NCBI GenBank assembly: GCA_003164275.1
Contig: PLSY01000253.1
Location: forward strand, 22,981 to 64,926
Direction of reading: 5' to 3'
DNA from: Acidimicrobiaceae bacterium
GTDB lineage: Bacteria; Actinomycetota; Acidimicrobiia; Acidimicrobiales; RAAP-2
DNA: 41,946 bases
A program made the position numbers and the translations under genes. Shown piece by piece: positions 32,378 through 40,725 of this stretch; the stretch's first letter is position 1; every line of letters starts with the position of its first letter. The notes beneath the pieces were generated by a model that was given only the letters and a program-made list of their open reading frames with translations, had not been told where the DNA came from and searched no databases.

Positions 32378-33196
32378 CTACCTGGTGAGCTTCAAGTCAT
32401 CATGGCGGAAGCGCTCAACCCAGTCCTGGGACATGTTGTCGGCTTGACGTCTCATCGGGCCCCTGCCGTCGTCCGGCTCGCGCGGAGCGATTCCGAGGGC
32501 GTCGAGGACCCGGCCGAGCGTGGCGGCACGAGAAGTCACGAACTCCTCATAGATGACCCGTATCGGCTCCCGGCCGGTGGCGTGGAACCAGTCCTCCCAT
32601 CGGGCATCCCAACGATGCAGCTCATCCACCAAGAACTTGATGGCTTGGTAGTCATAGTGCGTCTGGGGTTCATCCGACGCCACGTCCGTCTCGATACGCC
32701 AGCGCTGGGTCTGGACTGCCTTCCACAGCGACACGGCCTGAGACACCTTGTCGCGTCGCCGGACGAAGACGATCCTCAACTGGGGGAACACGACGTCCAG
32801 CGCCTCGTTGAATGTGATGTCGCCGAGCCCGGGTAGCTCCCCGACTCGTTCGCGAAAGTCGTCGAAATAGTTCCACATCATTTTTGCGCCGAATACCCCG
32901 TTCCGGGAGGTTCCGCGCTGAATCGCATAGCTGAACCATCCCTCGAACTCACCGGGGCCCTCTGGTCGCCCTGGTTCGGTCTCGGGCAGCCGCTCAGCGA
33001 TCCCTTCAACTCCGGGCGCCTCGAAATACTGCCTCGGCTGCCGGGGCAGGCCGGTCGAGCGGAGGGCTTCAAAGAACTCGTCGGGTACGCCGGCCACCTC
33101 TGATCCCTTGAGTAGCTCGCACAGCAACGTGCTACCGCTGCGCTGGGTGGCGCACACCAGAAACGACACACCGTCAACCCTCAGATGGGAGCTCAT
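32378..33196 (-). CDS. Stf0-type sulfotransferase
   Basis: A 272-residue PAPS-dependent sulfotransferase of the Stf0 family (trehalose 2-sulfotransferase type). The 5'-phosphosulfate-binding loop is FLVCATQRSGSTLLCELLKG (residues 12-31), with GVPDEFFEA following. The 3'-phosphate-binding stretch is RIVFVRRRDKVSQAVSLWKAVQT, and WRIETD plus the C-terminal RRQADNMSQDWVERFRHD are typical of the family. In mycobacteria Stf0 sulfates trehalose for sulfolipid; the acceptor here is unknown. A TAATGT box is eight bases before ATG. It is divergent from a sulfatase with only 50 bases between starts. Confidence 0.92.
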   Translation of the reverse strand: MSSHLRVDGVSFLVCATQRSGSTLLCELLKGSEVAGVPDEFFEALRSTGLPRQPRQYFEAPGVEGIAERLPETEPGRPEGPGEFEGWFSYAIQRGTSRNGVFGAKMMWNYFDDFRERVGELPGLGDITFNEALDVVFPQLRIVFVRRRDKVSQAVSLWKAVQTQRWRIETDVASDEPQTHYDYQAIKFLVDELHRWDARWEDWFHATGREPIRVIYEEFVTSRAATLGRVLDALGIAPREPDDGRGPMRRQADNMSQDWVERFRHDDLKLTR

Positions 33197-33246
33197 AAAT
33201 CTCTACATTACCTAGCGACTAAGAGGGCGACTAAAATCCAACGGCT
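33197..33246. promoter_or_regulatory. Compact divergent promoter region, Stf0/sulfatase
   Basis: Fifty bases hold both promoters: a minus-strand TAATGT eight bases before Stf0 ATG and a plus-strand TAAAAT (33232-33237) nine bases before sulfatase ATG 33247. Promoters this close would influence each other. Confidence 0.45.
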
Positions 33247-34614
33247 ATGGCCCCCCCGAACATCCTCTATCTCCATTCGCACGACACTGGCCGCTACGTG
33301 CAGCCCTACGGATTCCCAGTTCCGACGCCGAACATCCAGCACCTGGCCGACCAGGGAACACTGTTCCGCCAGGCATTCTGCGCAGCCCCCGTTTGCTCGG
33401 GCTCGCGGGCTGCCCTCCTCACCGGCCAGTCCACCCACGCGACCGGCATGCTCGGCTTGGCCCACCGCGGCTATCGGCTCACCCACCCTGAACGCCACAT
33501 CGTGCATACGCTCGGTTCGGCCGGATACTGGTCCGGGCTGGTCGGCGAACAGCACGTCTCGGCAGATCCCGGGGACCTCGGCTACGACTATGTGGTCGAC
33601 CTCGACACCACAAAGGTGCACGACGTGGCCCCCGCCGCCACTCGCCTCATCGCCGAAAGGGCCGGCAGCGATCGGCCATTCTTCTTGTCGGTCGGATTCT
33701 TCGAGACCCATCGCGAATACTTCGAGCCCTCTTCAGTGCGGGATGCCCTCTACTCTCGGCCGCCGGAGAACATCGTCGACAATGCGACCACCCGTCGCGA
33801 CATGGCATCTTTCAAGGCGAGTGCACGCTCCCTCGACCAAGGCGTCGGGACAGTCCTTAACGCCTTGGAAGAGAACGGACTGACCGACCAAACGCTTGTC
33901 ATCCTGACGACCGACCACGGCCTCGCATACCCCGAGGCCAAAGCGACGATGTTCGACCGGGGCATCGGCATCATGCTCCTGATGAGAGGACCGGGCGGAT
34001 TCGACAGGGGACGGGTTTTTGACACCATAGTGAGCCACCTCGACATCTACCCCACCCTTTGCGATGTCGCGGGCATCGAGCACCCCGACTGGCTTGAGGG
34101 AGAGTCACTCGTTCCGCTGGTGCGAAAGGAGGTCGAGGACGTCCACCGGGAAGTATTTGCCGAGCTCACCTACCATGCGGCCTACGAACCTCAGCGCGCC
34201 GTGAGAACACAGCGCTACAAGTACATGAGACGGTTCGATGACACCAACCCCCACCGGGTTCTCGCCAACGTGGATGACAGCCCGACCAAAGATGTCATGG
34301 TGAGCGCAGGCTGGGGAAAAGTGGACCCGCCAACCGAGGCCCTCTTCGACCTCTGGCTGGATCCTGGCGAAGGCACCAACCGAATCGATGATCCCTCCCT
34401 CGCCCCAGTGCTCGACGACCTCCGGTCGCGACTGCGGAACTGGATGGAGCAGACCGACGACCCTCTGCTCCTTGGCCCGGTTGCACCAGCACCGGGCACC
34501 TTTCATAACACCATCGATCAGATGTCACCGAGCGATGCGACCACGCCACCGACGGCTCACAGCAACACGCTCACCCGACGCCCTCGCGAGGGAACGCCGG
34601 CAACGCTGGCCTGA
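33247..34614 (+). CDS. Sulfatase (type I, formylglycine-dependent)
   Basis: A 455-residue sulfatase of the heparan N-sulfatase-like group. It begins NILYLHSHDTGRYVQPYG with the Asp metal ligand (Asp13). The modified-cysteine site is APVCSGSRAALLTG, with Cys50, Ser51, Gly52, Ser53, Arg54. The canonical recognition is CxPxR or CxAxR; Gly at the third position is unusual. Further metal residues are visible in LVILTTDHGLAYPEAKATMFDRG and the C-terminal region LFDLWLDPGEGTNRIDDPSLAP is family-typical. There is no signal peptide, so a cytoplasmic or anaerobic-type maturation must be considered. It is paired divergently with a sulfotransferase. The substrate is unknown. Confidence 0.93.
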   Translation: MAPPNILYLHSHDTGRYVQPYGFPVPTPNIQHLADQGTLFRQAFCAAPVCSGSRAALLTGQSTHATGMLGLAHRGYRLTHPERHIVHTLGSAGYWSGLVGEQHVSADPGDLGYDYVVDLDTTKVHDVAPAATRLIAERAGSDRPFFLSVGFFETHREYFEPSSVRDALYSRPPENIVDNATTRRDMASFKASARSLDQGVGTVLNALEENGLTDQTLVILTTDHGLAYPEAKATMFDRGIGIMLLMRGPGGFDRGRVFDTIVSHLDIYPTLCDVAGIEHPDWLEGESLVPLVRKEVEDVHREVFAELTYHAAYEPQRAVRTQRYKYMRRFDDTNPHRVLANVDDSPTKDVMVSAGWGKVDPPTEALFDLWLDPGEGTNRIDDPSLAPVLDDLRSRLRNWMEQTDDPLLLGPVAPAPGTFHNTIDQMSPSDATTPPTAHSNTLTRRPREGTPATLA

Positions 34615-34687
34615 GCGGCAGCACCGTCAGTCCGCCCTATCTGGGTGCCTGGAACGCCCGAGCCTTCGACCATGGAGACCCAGCCCC

Positions 34688-34708
34688 GGACGATCTACGT
34701 TCTCGTCC
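34688..34708 (-). terminator. Possible weak hairpin after enoyl-CoA hydratase
   Basis: GGACGA, nine-base loop, TCGTCC, starting about 19 bases past the stop at 34727. A six-pair stem without a T-run; tentative. Confidence 0.2.
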
Positions 34709-34726
34709 AAGGGTGTGTTCCATCGC

Positions 34727-35482
34727 TCACTTAAAGCGCGCTATCCGTTCGTCAGTATCTTCGATTGAGAAATCGGTGGATGATTCATAGGAGAGACCTT
34801 CCGACTGCCCCACATCGAGAGCTCGCCGGTAGAGGTCCTTATAGGCCGCGAGCGAGCCCCGGCTGTTGGATGTGATCGCGTCCACCACTTCGTTGACCGC
34901 ATCATCGAGTTCGTCGAGCGGAACCGAGCGCACGGCGATTCCCCACTCGGCGGCCTCGGCTCCGCTGAAGGTTCGCGCCGTGTAGGACAACTCCCGCGCC
35001 CGGCTCATGCCAACGACCCGAATCAGACGTTGGCTCATTCCCCAACTGGGCCTCAGCCCCCACTTGGCGTGGGTGTCACCCAACTTCGCCTCGAGCGCCA
35101 CGATGGCCAGGTCACAAGCCAGCACCAACTCGAGCGCACCGGTAAAGCAATGTCCGTTCACGCGGGCGATGACGATCTGGGGGATAGTCGTCAGCCGCTC
35201 GATAACCTCCCTGGCCGGCAAATCGAGGTATTCGCCCACCCCTCCCCCACTGAGACTCCGACCACCCAGGGCTTTGAGGTCCACCCCTGCGCTGAATGCC
35301 CTTCCCGCTCCGGTAAGGACCACAACTCGCACCGACGGGTCCCCCGAGACCGTATCGATGGCTGTGGCAAGCTGCTCGAGCATCTCGCGAGTGATGGCAT
35401 TGAGCACAGAGGGCCTCGAGAGCGTGAGCGTCGCCACGCCGTTGTGAACCTGGACCAGTACTTGGTTTTCATTGTCAGCCAT
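34727..35482 (-). CDS. Enoyl-CoA hydratase/isomerase family protein
   Basis: A 251-residue crotonase-fold protein. The family N-terminus is VATLTLSRPSVLNAITREML, and the oxyanion-hole segments are GAGRAFSAGVDLKAL and NGHCFTGALELVLACDLAI. In hydratases a second Glu follows in a FGxPE motif; here the place reads LGDTHAKWGLRPSWG, so this Glu is absent. It therefore may not be a hydratase and could be an isomerase, dehalogenase-like or ring-opening crotonase. It has its own TAGCGT box six bases before ATG and is separated from the upstream hydrolase by a hairpin, so it is probably an independent unit beside the catabolic cluster. Confidence 0.92.
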   Translation of the reverse strand: MADNENQVLVQVHNGVATLTLSRPSVLNAITREMLEQLATAIDTVSGDPSVRVVVLTGAGRAFSAGVDLKALGGRSLSGGGVGEYLDLPAREVIERLTTIPQIVIARVNGHCFTGALELVLACDLAIVALEAKLGDTHAKWGLRPSWGMSQRLIRVVGMSRARELSYTARTFSGAEAAEWGIAVRSVPLDELDDAVNEVVDAITSNSRGSLAAYKDLYRRALDVGQSEGLSYESSTDFSIEDTDERIARFK

Positions 35483-35488
35483 GGCAAA

Positions 35489-35494
35489 ACGCTA
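35489..35494 (-). promoter_or_regulatory. -10 box TAGCGT, leaderless start for crotonase gene
   Basis: Minus-strand TAGCGT, six bases (TTTGCC), then ATG 35482. Confidence 0.5.
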
Positions 35495-35552
35495 CCCAGA
35501 CGGCAGGTTGTCCTTCGCAGCCCTCGTAACAGCCCGCACGTTGGGCCCCGTT

Positions 35553-35569
35553 ATCAGCCGGCGGCTGAT
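35553..35569 (-). terminator. Perfect hairpin after alpha/beta hydrolase stop
   Basis: ATCAGCC, three-base loop, GGCTGAT, directly abutting the TGA at 35570-35572. A seven-pair perfect stem without a T-run. It sits between the catabolic operon and the separately promoted crotonase gene, fitting a terminator. Confidence 0.5.
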
Positions 35570-36550
35570 TCACAGGGAGCAGGCCCAGCCCAACAAGCGG
35601 TTCCACAGCTCGACACGGGTGTGGGCCTGGTTGTGGCAGTGGGGCGAGTCGTAGAGCACGTAGAGGGTGATGTCCGGACTGGCGGAGTAGTGGGCCACTG
35701 ATCCGGTCAGGTCCTTGGTCAGATCATGGTCCCCCAAGGCCAGGAAGACGGGGGTGGTGACGCTGGACTTTTCGCGATCGGTTCCCCCCGGAATCATCGA
35801 CATCAGTCCGCATGTCAACAAGAGGTCGGTCTGCTGCTTGACGAAGGCGGCACGCACTGAATCGGGAAGGTCGCGGGGCAGGAACGAACCGGGCAGCAGG
35901 CGGTGTGACGTCTGTGGCTCCGCGTCGGCCCGGATCCGGGTCAGCTCCACGAGTCGCCCCTCTGCGTCGGGAAGGTCGGGGGTCCAGTGCAGCTCATCCT
36001 CGGTCAGGAACCCCGGCAGACCGTCACCTCCATGTCCGAAGGTGGCGATGGCGTCGAAGAAGGCGAAGTTCGCCTGCTCAATGCAGAGGAGCATTCCGCC
36101 CATGGAATGGCCGACCCCGATTGCCACGGTGCTGTCAAGAGGGAGGATGTCCGGTGTGACGGTCCCTGAACGGAGAGCTTCCAGCACGTAACGATGGGCC
36201 TTGTCGTTGGCGGCGGCGGCCACCCAAGGTGTCACGCGCATGATGTCCTCGACGCCGCTCGAAGCCCCGATTCCCAGGTGGTCGAACGCCACCACGATCT
36301 GCCCGTGCTCAACCAGGTGGGCAGCCATGGAGTACCCGTCGATCCCGTCTGGACGGAGATCGAAGTACCCGGTCGAGCACTTTCCGCCGGCTAGGCAGAA
36401 GAACACGTGGTGCTCGACCTCCGGATCGAGACCCGTCGGAGCCTGCACCCAGCCGCGCAGGATATGGGGGCCAGGAAAAGGAACTACATCAGACACGTCC
36501 ACGTCAAAGGGGACGCAGACCATTCCTTCGGCCAGGGTCAATCCACCCAT
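35570..36550 (-). CDS. Alpha/beta hydrolase
   Basis: A 326-residue alpha/beta-hydrolase-fold protein. The nucleophile elbow is GVGHSMGGML (Ser in GHSMG), the oxyanion region HHVFFCLAGGKCSTGYF, the acid is likely in VFLALGDHDLTKDL, and the His in LYDSPHCHNQAHTRVELW. The Cys-rich beginning FFCLAGGKCSTG is not usual. It probably cleaves an ester or a thioester or C-C bond of an intermediate in the adjacent pathway. ATG 36550 has GAGG upstream and overlaps the preceding CoA-transferase by 13 bases; ATG 36523 is an alternative. It is the last gene of the operon, followed by a hairpin. Confidence 0.85.
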   Translation of the reverse strand: MGGLTLAEGMVCVPFDVDVSDVVPFPGPHILRGWVQAPTGLDPEVEHHVFFCLAGGKCSTGYFDLRPDGIDGYSMAAHLVEHGQIVVAFDHLGIGASSGVEDIMRVTPWVAAAANDKAHRYVLEALRSGTVTPDILPLDSTVAIGVGHSMGGMLLCIEQANFAFFDAIATFGHGGDGLPGFLTEDELHWTPDLPDAEGRLVELTRIRADAEPQTSHRLLPGSFLPRDLPDSVRAAFVKQQTDLLLTCGLMSMIPGGTDREKSSVTTPVFLALGDHDLTKDLTGSVAHYSASPDITLYVLYDSPHCHNQAHTRVELWNRLLGWACSL

Positions 36551-39012
36551 AGGTCCTCGAAGATCGCCCCGTTGGCCAGCAGCTTCTCGGACTCTTCGTC
36601 GTCGAAGCCGAACTCACGCATGATCTCTCGGGTGTGCTGTCCGATCACCGGCGGTGGGCCGAAGATGCGACCGGGCGTGTCCGAGAAGTTGATGGTCGTG
36701 CCAAAGTGCTCGAAGCGCCCCAACTTCGGGTGTTGCTGGGTGACCACCAGGCCCAGTGCCTTGTTCTCGACGTCATCGAAGACGGTGCGTGAGAAGCCCG
36801 GGTCGCTGATCTCGACCGGCACGCTCCGTCCGTCGAGGGCCACGAACAGGTCGGACGCCGTCGCTGCCCTGAAGTAGGACTCAAGCAGCTCCCCGAGTGC
36901 CTTCCCGTTGGTGCTCCGGTCAGCTTCGGTGGCGAACCGGTGGTCACCGGTCAGCGACTCGGCGCCGAGCGCATCGGTGACACCCCTCCACGCTTCGTCG
37001 CCGACAGCAGAGATGCATACCCATCCGTCGGCCGTCTCGTACAGGCGGTACAGGGGATGGAGGCCGAGCTGCATGCGGTCGAGCGATGGCCGCGGGATCG
37101 CCGTGCCGTCGACCTTCAGCGATGCGGCCGACGCGGACAGCAATGCGGCATTCAGGATCGAGGTATCGACACTCTGGGGCACTCCGGTGCGAGCCCGGTG
37201 ATAGAGGGCCTGGATGACCCCGATGGCCGACAAGAACCCGTTCCCGGTGTCGCCGAGCGAGGTGAGGCTCCAAAAGGGCTTTCCCCCGTCGCCGCAGCCG
37301 CCGTCCTCATAGGTGACGCCGGCCAGGGACGATCCGGTCTGATCGTTGCCCGGCGAGTCGGATCGCGGCCCCCGCTCGAACCCACGCGTATGGCAGTAGA
37401 TGATGTCGGGGTTCACCGCCCGCAGGGACTCCTCGTCGCAGCGGAGGCGCCTCAAGGCGTCGGGACGCATGTTGGAGTGGACCACGTCCGCCCCTTCCAC
37501 CAGCCGGTGGAGCACAGCCAGGCCCTCGGCTGACTTCAGGTCGATGCAGATGCTGCGCTTGCCGCGATTGGCGCCGTAGGCGATGTGGTTGGCGTGCCAC
37601 CACGGGTCCCGGGTGGCGTTGACCTTGATAACGTTCGCACCGAGGTCGGCCAGCACCTGACAGCCGAACGGGCCGGCCACAGCGAAGCCGAGGTCGAGCA
37701 CGGTGACGCCATCCAGGGGAGCTCCTGGTTTGGCGGACGTCGCCCCACGGTCGCCCCGACTTGCAGCGTCTGATCCGACGCTCTCGAGTGCCGTCATGGC
37801 CTCTCCTCGAAGAGCATCGGTGTGCTCCCCCACTCGGGGCACTGGTCCCTGCACCCGCCCCGGGGTCTGCGTCAGCCGGTAGAGGATGCCGACCTGCCGG
37901 AGCAGCCCGTGGTCGGGGTGGTCGATGTCGATAACCGCCGACTCGGCCAAGAGGGCGGGATCGACCAGTGCCTCCTCGGGAGTTCGCACCGGCTGGAGCG
38001 GCACTCCGGCCTGTCGAGCCACCTCCACCCAGTCCTGGCTGTCGAATCGGGCGAAGGCGGCGACGAGCTCAGGATGGTAGTGGGCGAGCACGACGATGTT
38101 CTCCGGATCCGGCGGCACCCGTTCGGGGTCGTTGCGGGCGTTGTCGATGTCCCGTCGCAACTCGAGCGTGTCGCCGTCGGCACTCGTGAGTACAAACCGC
38201 GGATTCGGGACCCACTGCTCGATCCACCGGTCGTCGGCGCACTTGAACATCCCCTTGGTGGCCCGACGATCGTAGATCCATGTCCGGTAGCCGGGCTCGT
38301 TATTGTGTTCTGCCCGCTGCCACTTGGAGCACGTCAGGGTGAGGGCCGCCTGGAGCAGCGACGTCTCGACGTGCTGGCCCCGACCGGTGCGCTCTCGGGC
38401 GAACAAGGCGGCGTTGATCCCCACCGAAGCCAGATAGGCGGCGGCCATGGAAGGCCACGGGGTGGCGGTGAAGATGGGACCCGAGCGAGGCGAGCCGGGC
38501 TCCATTCCCTCGGGAATGGGAAGGTCGGGAAGGTAGGGCTCATCGCCGTTCATGTACGGGATCGCCCCGCCGTCGTGCCCCCGCTGCTCTTCGAGCAGGC
38601 CCAGACGGGCAGCCACCAGGGCGTCGTGAGCGGGTCTCCCCCGGTGGCCGCTGTGGTTTCCGTAGCCGGTGATCGAGCAGTAGATCAGCCGAGGATTCAA
38701 CTCCCGGAGGTCGCCGTAGGAGATGCCGAGGCGCTCGGTCGTGCCCGGGGCGAAGCTCTCGAGGACGACATCGGCCGTTCGCACCAGGCCGAGGAATACC
38801 CGTTTGTCCTCTTCGCTGCCAAGATCCAGCTCGGCGCTGCGACGGCCCCGAAGCCAGGCGGCGGAGCCGGGCAGCGAACGGAAGGGGTCGCCGCCTGGCG
38901 GCTCGACCTTGATCACGTCGGCACCATGGTCGGCCAACAGCATCCCGGCGATCGGACCTGCGATCCCCCACGAGAGGTCGAGCACCCGCACCCCATCGAG
39001 CACGCTTGTCAT
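36538..39012 (-). CDS. Fused double CaiB/BaiF CoA-transferase
   Basis: An 824-residue protein containing two complete class III CoA-transferase modules; single members have about 400. Module 1 (residues 1-400) starts LDGVRVLDLSWGIAGPIAGML, with GADVIKVEPPGGDP, DVVLESFAPGTTERLG, and catalytic Asp in PAHDALVAARLG. Module 2 (from about 425) starts LDGVTVLDLGFAVAGPFGCQVLADLGANVIKVN, with DVVHSNMRPDALRRL and Asp in PGNDQTGSSLAG. Both nucleophiles are present, so both could be active, or one could be specialised. The closed dimer of separate enzymes is here a single chain. ATG 39012 has an AAGGGG ribosome site. It sits between the thiolase-like and hydrolase genes. The CoA donor and acceptor are unknown. 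Confidence 0.94.
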   Translation of the reverse strand: MTSVLDGVRVLDLSWGIAGPIAGMLLADHGADVIKVEPPGGDPFRSLPGSAAWLRGRRSAELDLGSEEDKRVFLGLVRTADVVLESFAPGTTERLGISYGDLRELNPRLIYCSITGYGNHSGHRGRPAHDALVAARLGLLEEQRGHDGGAIPYMNGDEPYLPDLPIPEGMEPGSPRSGPIFTATPWPSMAAAYLASVGINAALFARERTGRGQHVETSLLQAALTLTCSKWQRAEHNNEPGYRTWIYDRRATKGMFKCADDRWIEQWVPNPRFVLTSADGDTLELRRDIDNARNDPERVPPDPENIVVLAHYHPELVAAFARFDSQDWVEVARQAGVPLQPVRTPEEALVDPALLAESAVIDIDHPDHGLLRQVGILYRLTQTPGRVQGPVPRVGEHTDALRGEAMTALESVGSDAASRGDRGATSAKPGAPLDGVTVLDLGFAVAGPFGCQVLADLGANVIKVNATRDPWWHANHIAYGANRGKRSICIDLKSAEGLAVLHRLVEGADVVHSNMRPDALRRLRCDEESLRAVNPDIIYCHTRGFERGPRSDSPGNDQTGSSLAGVTYEDGGCGDGGKPFWSLTSLGDTGNGFLSAIGVIQALYHRARTGVPQSVDTSILNAALLSASAASLKVDGTAIPRPSLDRMQLGLHPLYRLYETADGWVCISAVGDEAWRGVTDALGAESLTGDHRFATEADRSTNGKALGELLESYFRAATASDLFVALDGRSVPVEISDPGFSRTVFDDVENKALGLVVTQQHPKLGRFEHFGTTINFSDTPGRIFGPPPVIGQHTREIMREFGFDDEESEKLLANGAIFEDLWVD

Positions 39013-39052
39013 AGTTCCCCTTCTTTTCGTTCGTTCTTCACTCAGGACCGCC

Positions 39053-40228
39053 CTATGCCGTGGTGAGGATGATGCCGGTGCGACTGGCCGACACCAGCAC
39101 CGTTCGCGGGTTGTCGAGTTGGTTGGCGGCAGTTCCCCGAAGCTGTCGGGTGGCCTCGGTCACCAGGTTCAGTCCGTGGATATAGCCCTCACCGATGAGG
39201 CCCCCGTTGGTGTTCGTGGGCAGTGCCCCCATCGGTCCGAGGTTTCCCTCAGCGATGAAGTCCTTCGCCTCGCCCGGTCCGCAGAAGCCGAACGCTTCGA
39301 GCTGCATGAGCAGAATCGGCGAGAAGGCGTCGTAGATCATGGCCGCATCGATGTCCTCACGTCGGTAGCCGAACTCCCCGAACAGACGACGGGCCAGTGC
39401 CACGCTGCCCTCCATGACTGACAGGTCGCCACGGTAGTGGTCAGAGGCGATCTCCTGCTCGAACAGCGCCGCACCCCCTGCCGCACCGATGACCACCGGC
39501 ACGTTTCCCAGGTCTTTCGCCCGCTCAGCACTGACAATGACCAACGCCACCGAACCATCTGTCTCCTGACAGCAGTCGAACAGCCGGATGCACGGCTCGG
39601 CGATCCATCGCGAGGCTTGGTGGTCCTCCAAGGTGATCGGGTTCTGGTAGCCCCAGGCATTCGGATTGGTGGCCGCATAGGCCCGCATCTGGACGACTGC
39701 CCGGCCGATGTCCTCGCTGGTCACCCCGAACTGGTGCATGTAGCGGGTCGAGTTGAAGGCCATCCACGAGGCCGGGGTCAGCACGCCGAAGGGCATGCAC
39801 CATTGGGCTGCGGTCGTGCCGGCATGGGCTGATGTCGGGCTGGGGGCTACTTTCGCCCCACCGAATCGGCTTGCTCCCGACCGGGCGCGGATGCCGCGGT
39901 AGCAGACGACGACATCAGCAGCCCCGCTCACCACGGCGCTGGCCGCATGGAGGACCACGCCCATCGACCCGCCACCACCGTAGGGAACCCGACTCGAGTA
40001 GTAGATTTCATCGAACCCCACCGACCGGGTGAGTTCGGTCTCCTCTACGGGATCGACCGTGTAGCTGACCAGGCCGTCCACGTCGTCCGTCGTCAGTCCG
40101 GCATCGGACAGGGCGGCCGTGATCGACTCGCAAGCGAGCTGGAGCTCAGTGCGGTCGGCGTGGCGCGAGAACTCGGTCTGCCCGATGCCGACGATGGCCG
40201 CTCCTCCCCCGAGTGGTCGACTTGTCAT
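39053..40228 (-). CDS. Thiolase-fold lipid-transfer-like protein (Ltp2-type aldolase)
   Basis: A 391-residue thiolase-superfamily protein. It opens AAIVGIGQTEFSRHADRTELQLACESITAAL, with GLTTDDVDGLVSY. At the position of the catalytic Cys the sequence is SSRVPYGGGGSMGVVLHAA, so the nucleophilic Cys is replaced by Gly. The C-terminal LPTNTNGGLIGEGYIHGLNLVTEATRQLRG retains the GxxHG loop. Loss of the Cys with a DUF35 partner is the layout of Ltp2-like proteins, which act as retro-aldolases on acyl-CoA in steroid side-chain degradation. Four bases overlap the DUF35 gene (ATGA), so the two are coupled. Ltp2-type activity is inference. Confidence 0.9.
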   Translation of the reverse strand: MTSRPLGGGAAIVGIGQTEFSRHADRTELQLACESITAALSDAGLTTDDVDGLVSYTVDPVEETELTRSVGFDEIYYSSRVPYGGGGSMGVVLHAASAVVSGAADVVVCYRGIRARSGASRFGGAKVAPSPTSAHAGTTAAQWCMPFGVLTPASWMAFNSTRYMHQFGVTSEDIGRAVVQMRAYAATNPNAWGYQNPITLEDHQASRWIAEPCIRLFDCCQETDGSVALVIVSAERAKDLGNVPVVIGAAGGAALFEQEIASDHYRGDLSVMEGSVALARRLFGEFGYRREDIDAAMIYDAFSPILLMQLEAFGFCGPGEAKDFIAEGNLGPMGALPTNTNGGLIGEGYIHGLNLVTEATRQLRGTAANQLDNPRTVLVSASRTGIILTTA

Positions 40229-40668
40229 ACTGCTGCCGGCCCGAATACGGGAATCAACGCTCCACTCGCCGTCGGCGTGTAGAGAACTTCCAGTGGCATG
40301 CCGATCCGGACTTCCTTCGGGTCGATTTCGACGAGATCGGACACCAGGCGCACTCCTTCTTCGAGCTCGACTAGCGCGGCCATGACCGGGTACGTGAAGG
40401 CCGGGTGCTGAGGATGGTGAAGCAGGGCATAGCTATAGAGCACGCCCTTTCCCGACAGCTCGACCACCTCGATATCGAGCGAGTGGCAGTTGGGGCACAT
40501 CGGCCGGGGAGGGTGCCGCAGGCGACCACACTGACCGCACCGTTGCGCCACTAGGCGTCCCTCGGCCGCAGCGTCCCAGAACACCGCGCTGTCCTCGGTG
40601 ACGATGGGAGATGGGCGTTGCGGCCCCTTCGCCTCCAGAACCGTTGACTGTCCGTCCGACTTGTCCAC
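40225..40668 (-). CDS. DUF35 zinc-ribbon/OB-fold protein
   Basis: A 147-residue DUF35-type protein. The N-terminal rubredoxin-like zinc ribbon has CGQCG (Cys44, Cys47) and MCPNC (Cys58, Cys61) with HPPRP between. The OB-fold half reads GVLYSYALLHHPQHPAFTYPVMAALVELEEGVRLVSDL. These proteins pair with thiolase-fold partners; the DUF35 domain of ChsH2 binds Ltp2 to form an aldolase in mycobacterial steroid degradation, and in archaea they assist acetoacetyl-CoA thiolase. GTG 40668 has GGAAGGGA upstream. It is coupled (ATGA) to the thiolase-like gene. Confidence 0.92.
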   Translation of the reverse strand: MDKSDGQSTVLEAKGPQRPSPIVTEDSAVFWDAAAEGRLVAQRCGQCGRLRHPPRPMCPNCHSLDIEVVELSGKGVLYSYALLHHPQHPAFTYPVMAALVELEEGVRLVSDLVEIDPKEVRIGMPLEVLYTPTASGALIPVFGPAAV

Positions 40669-40725
40669 CAGCTAGTTCCCTTCCCCCTCTTGCGGCCGAC
40701 CGGGCACCCGGTCCACCGCGATTCG

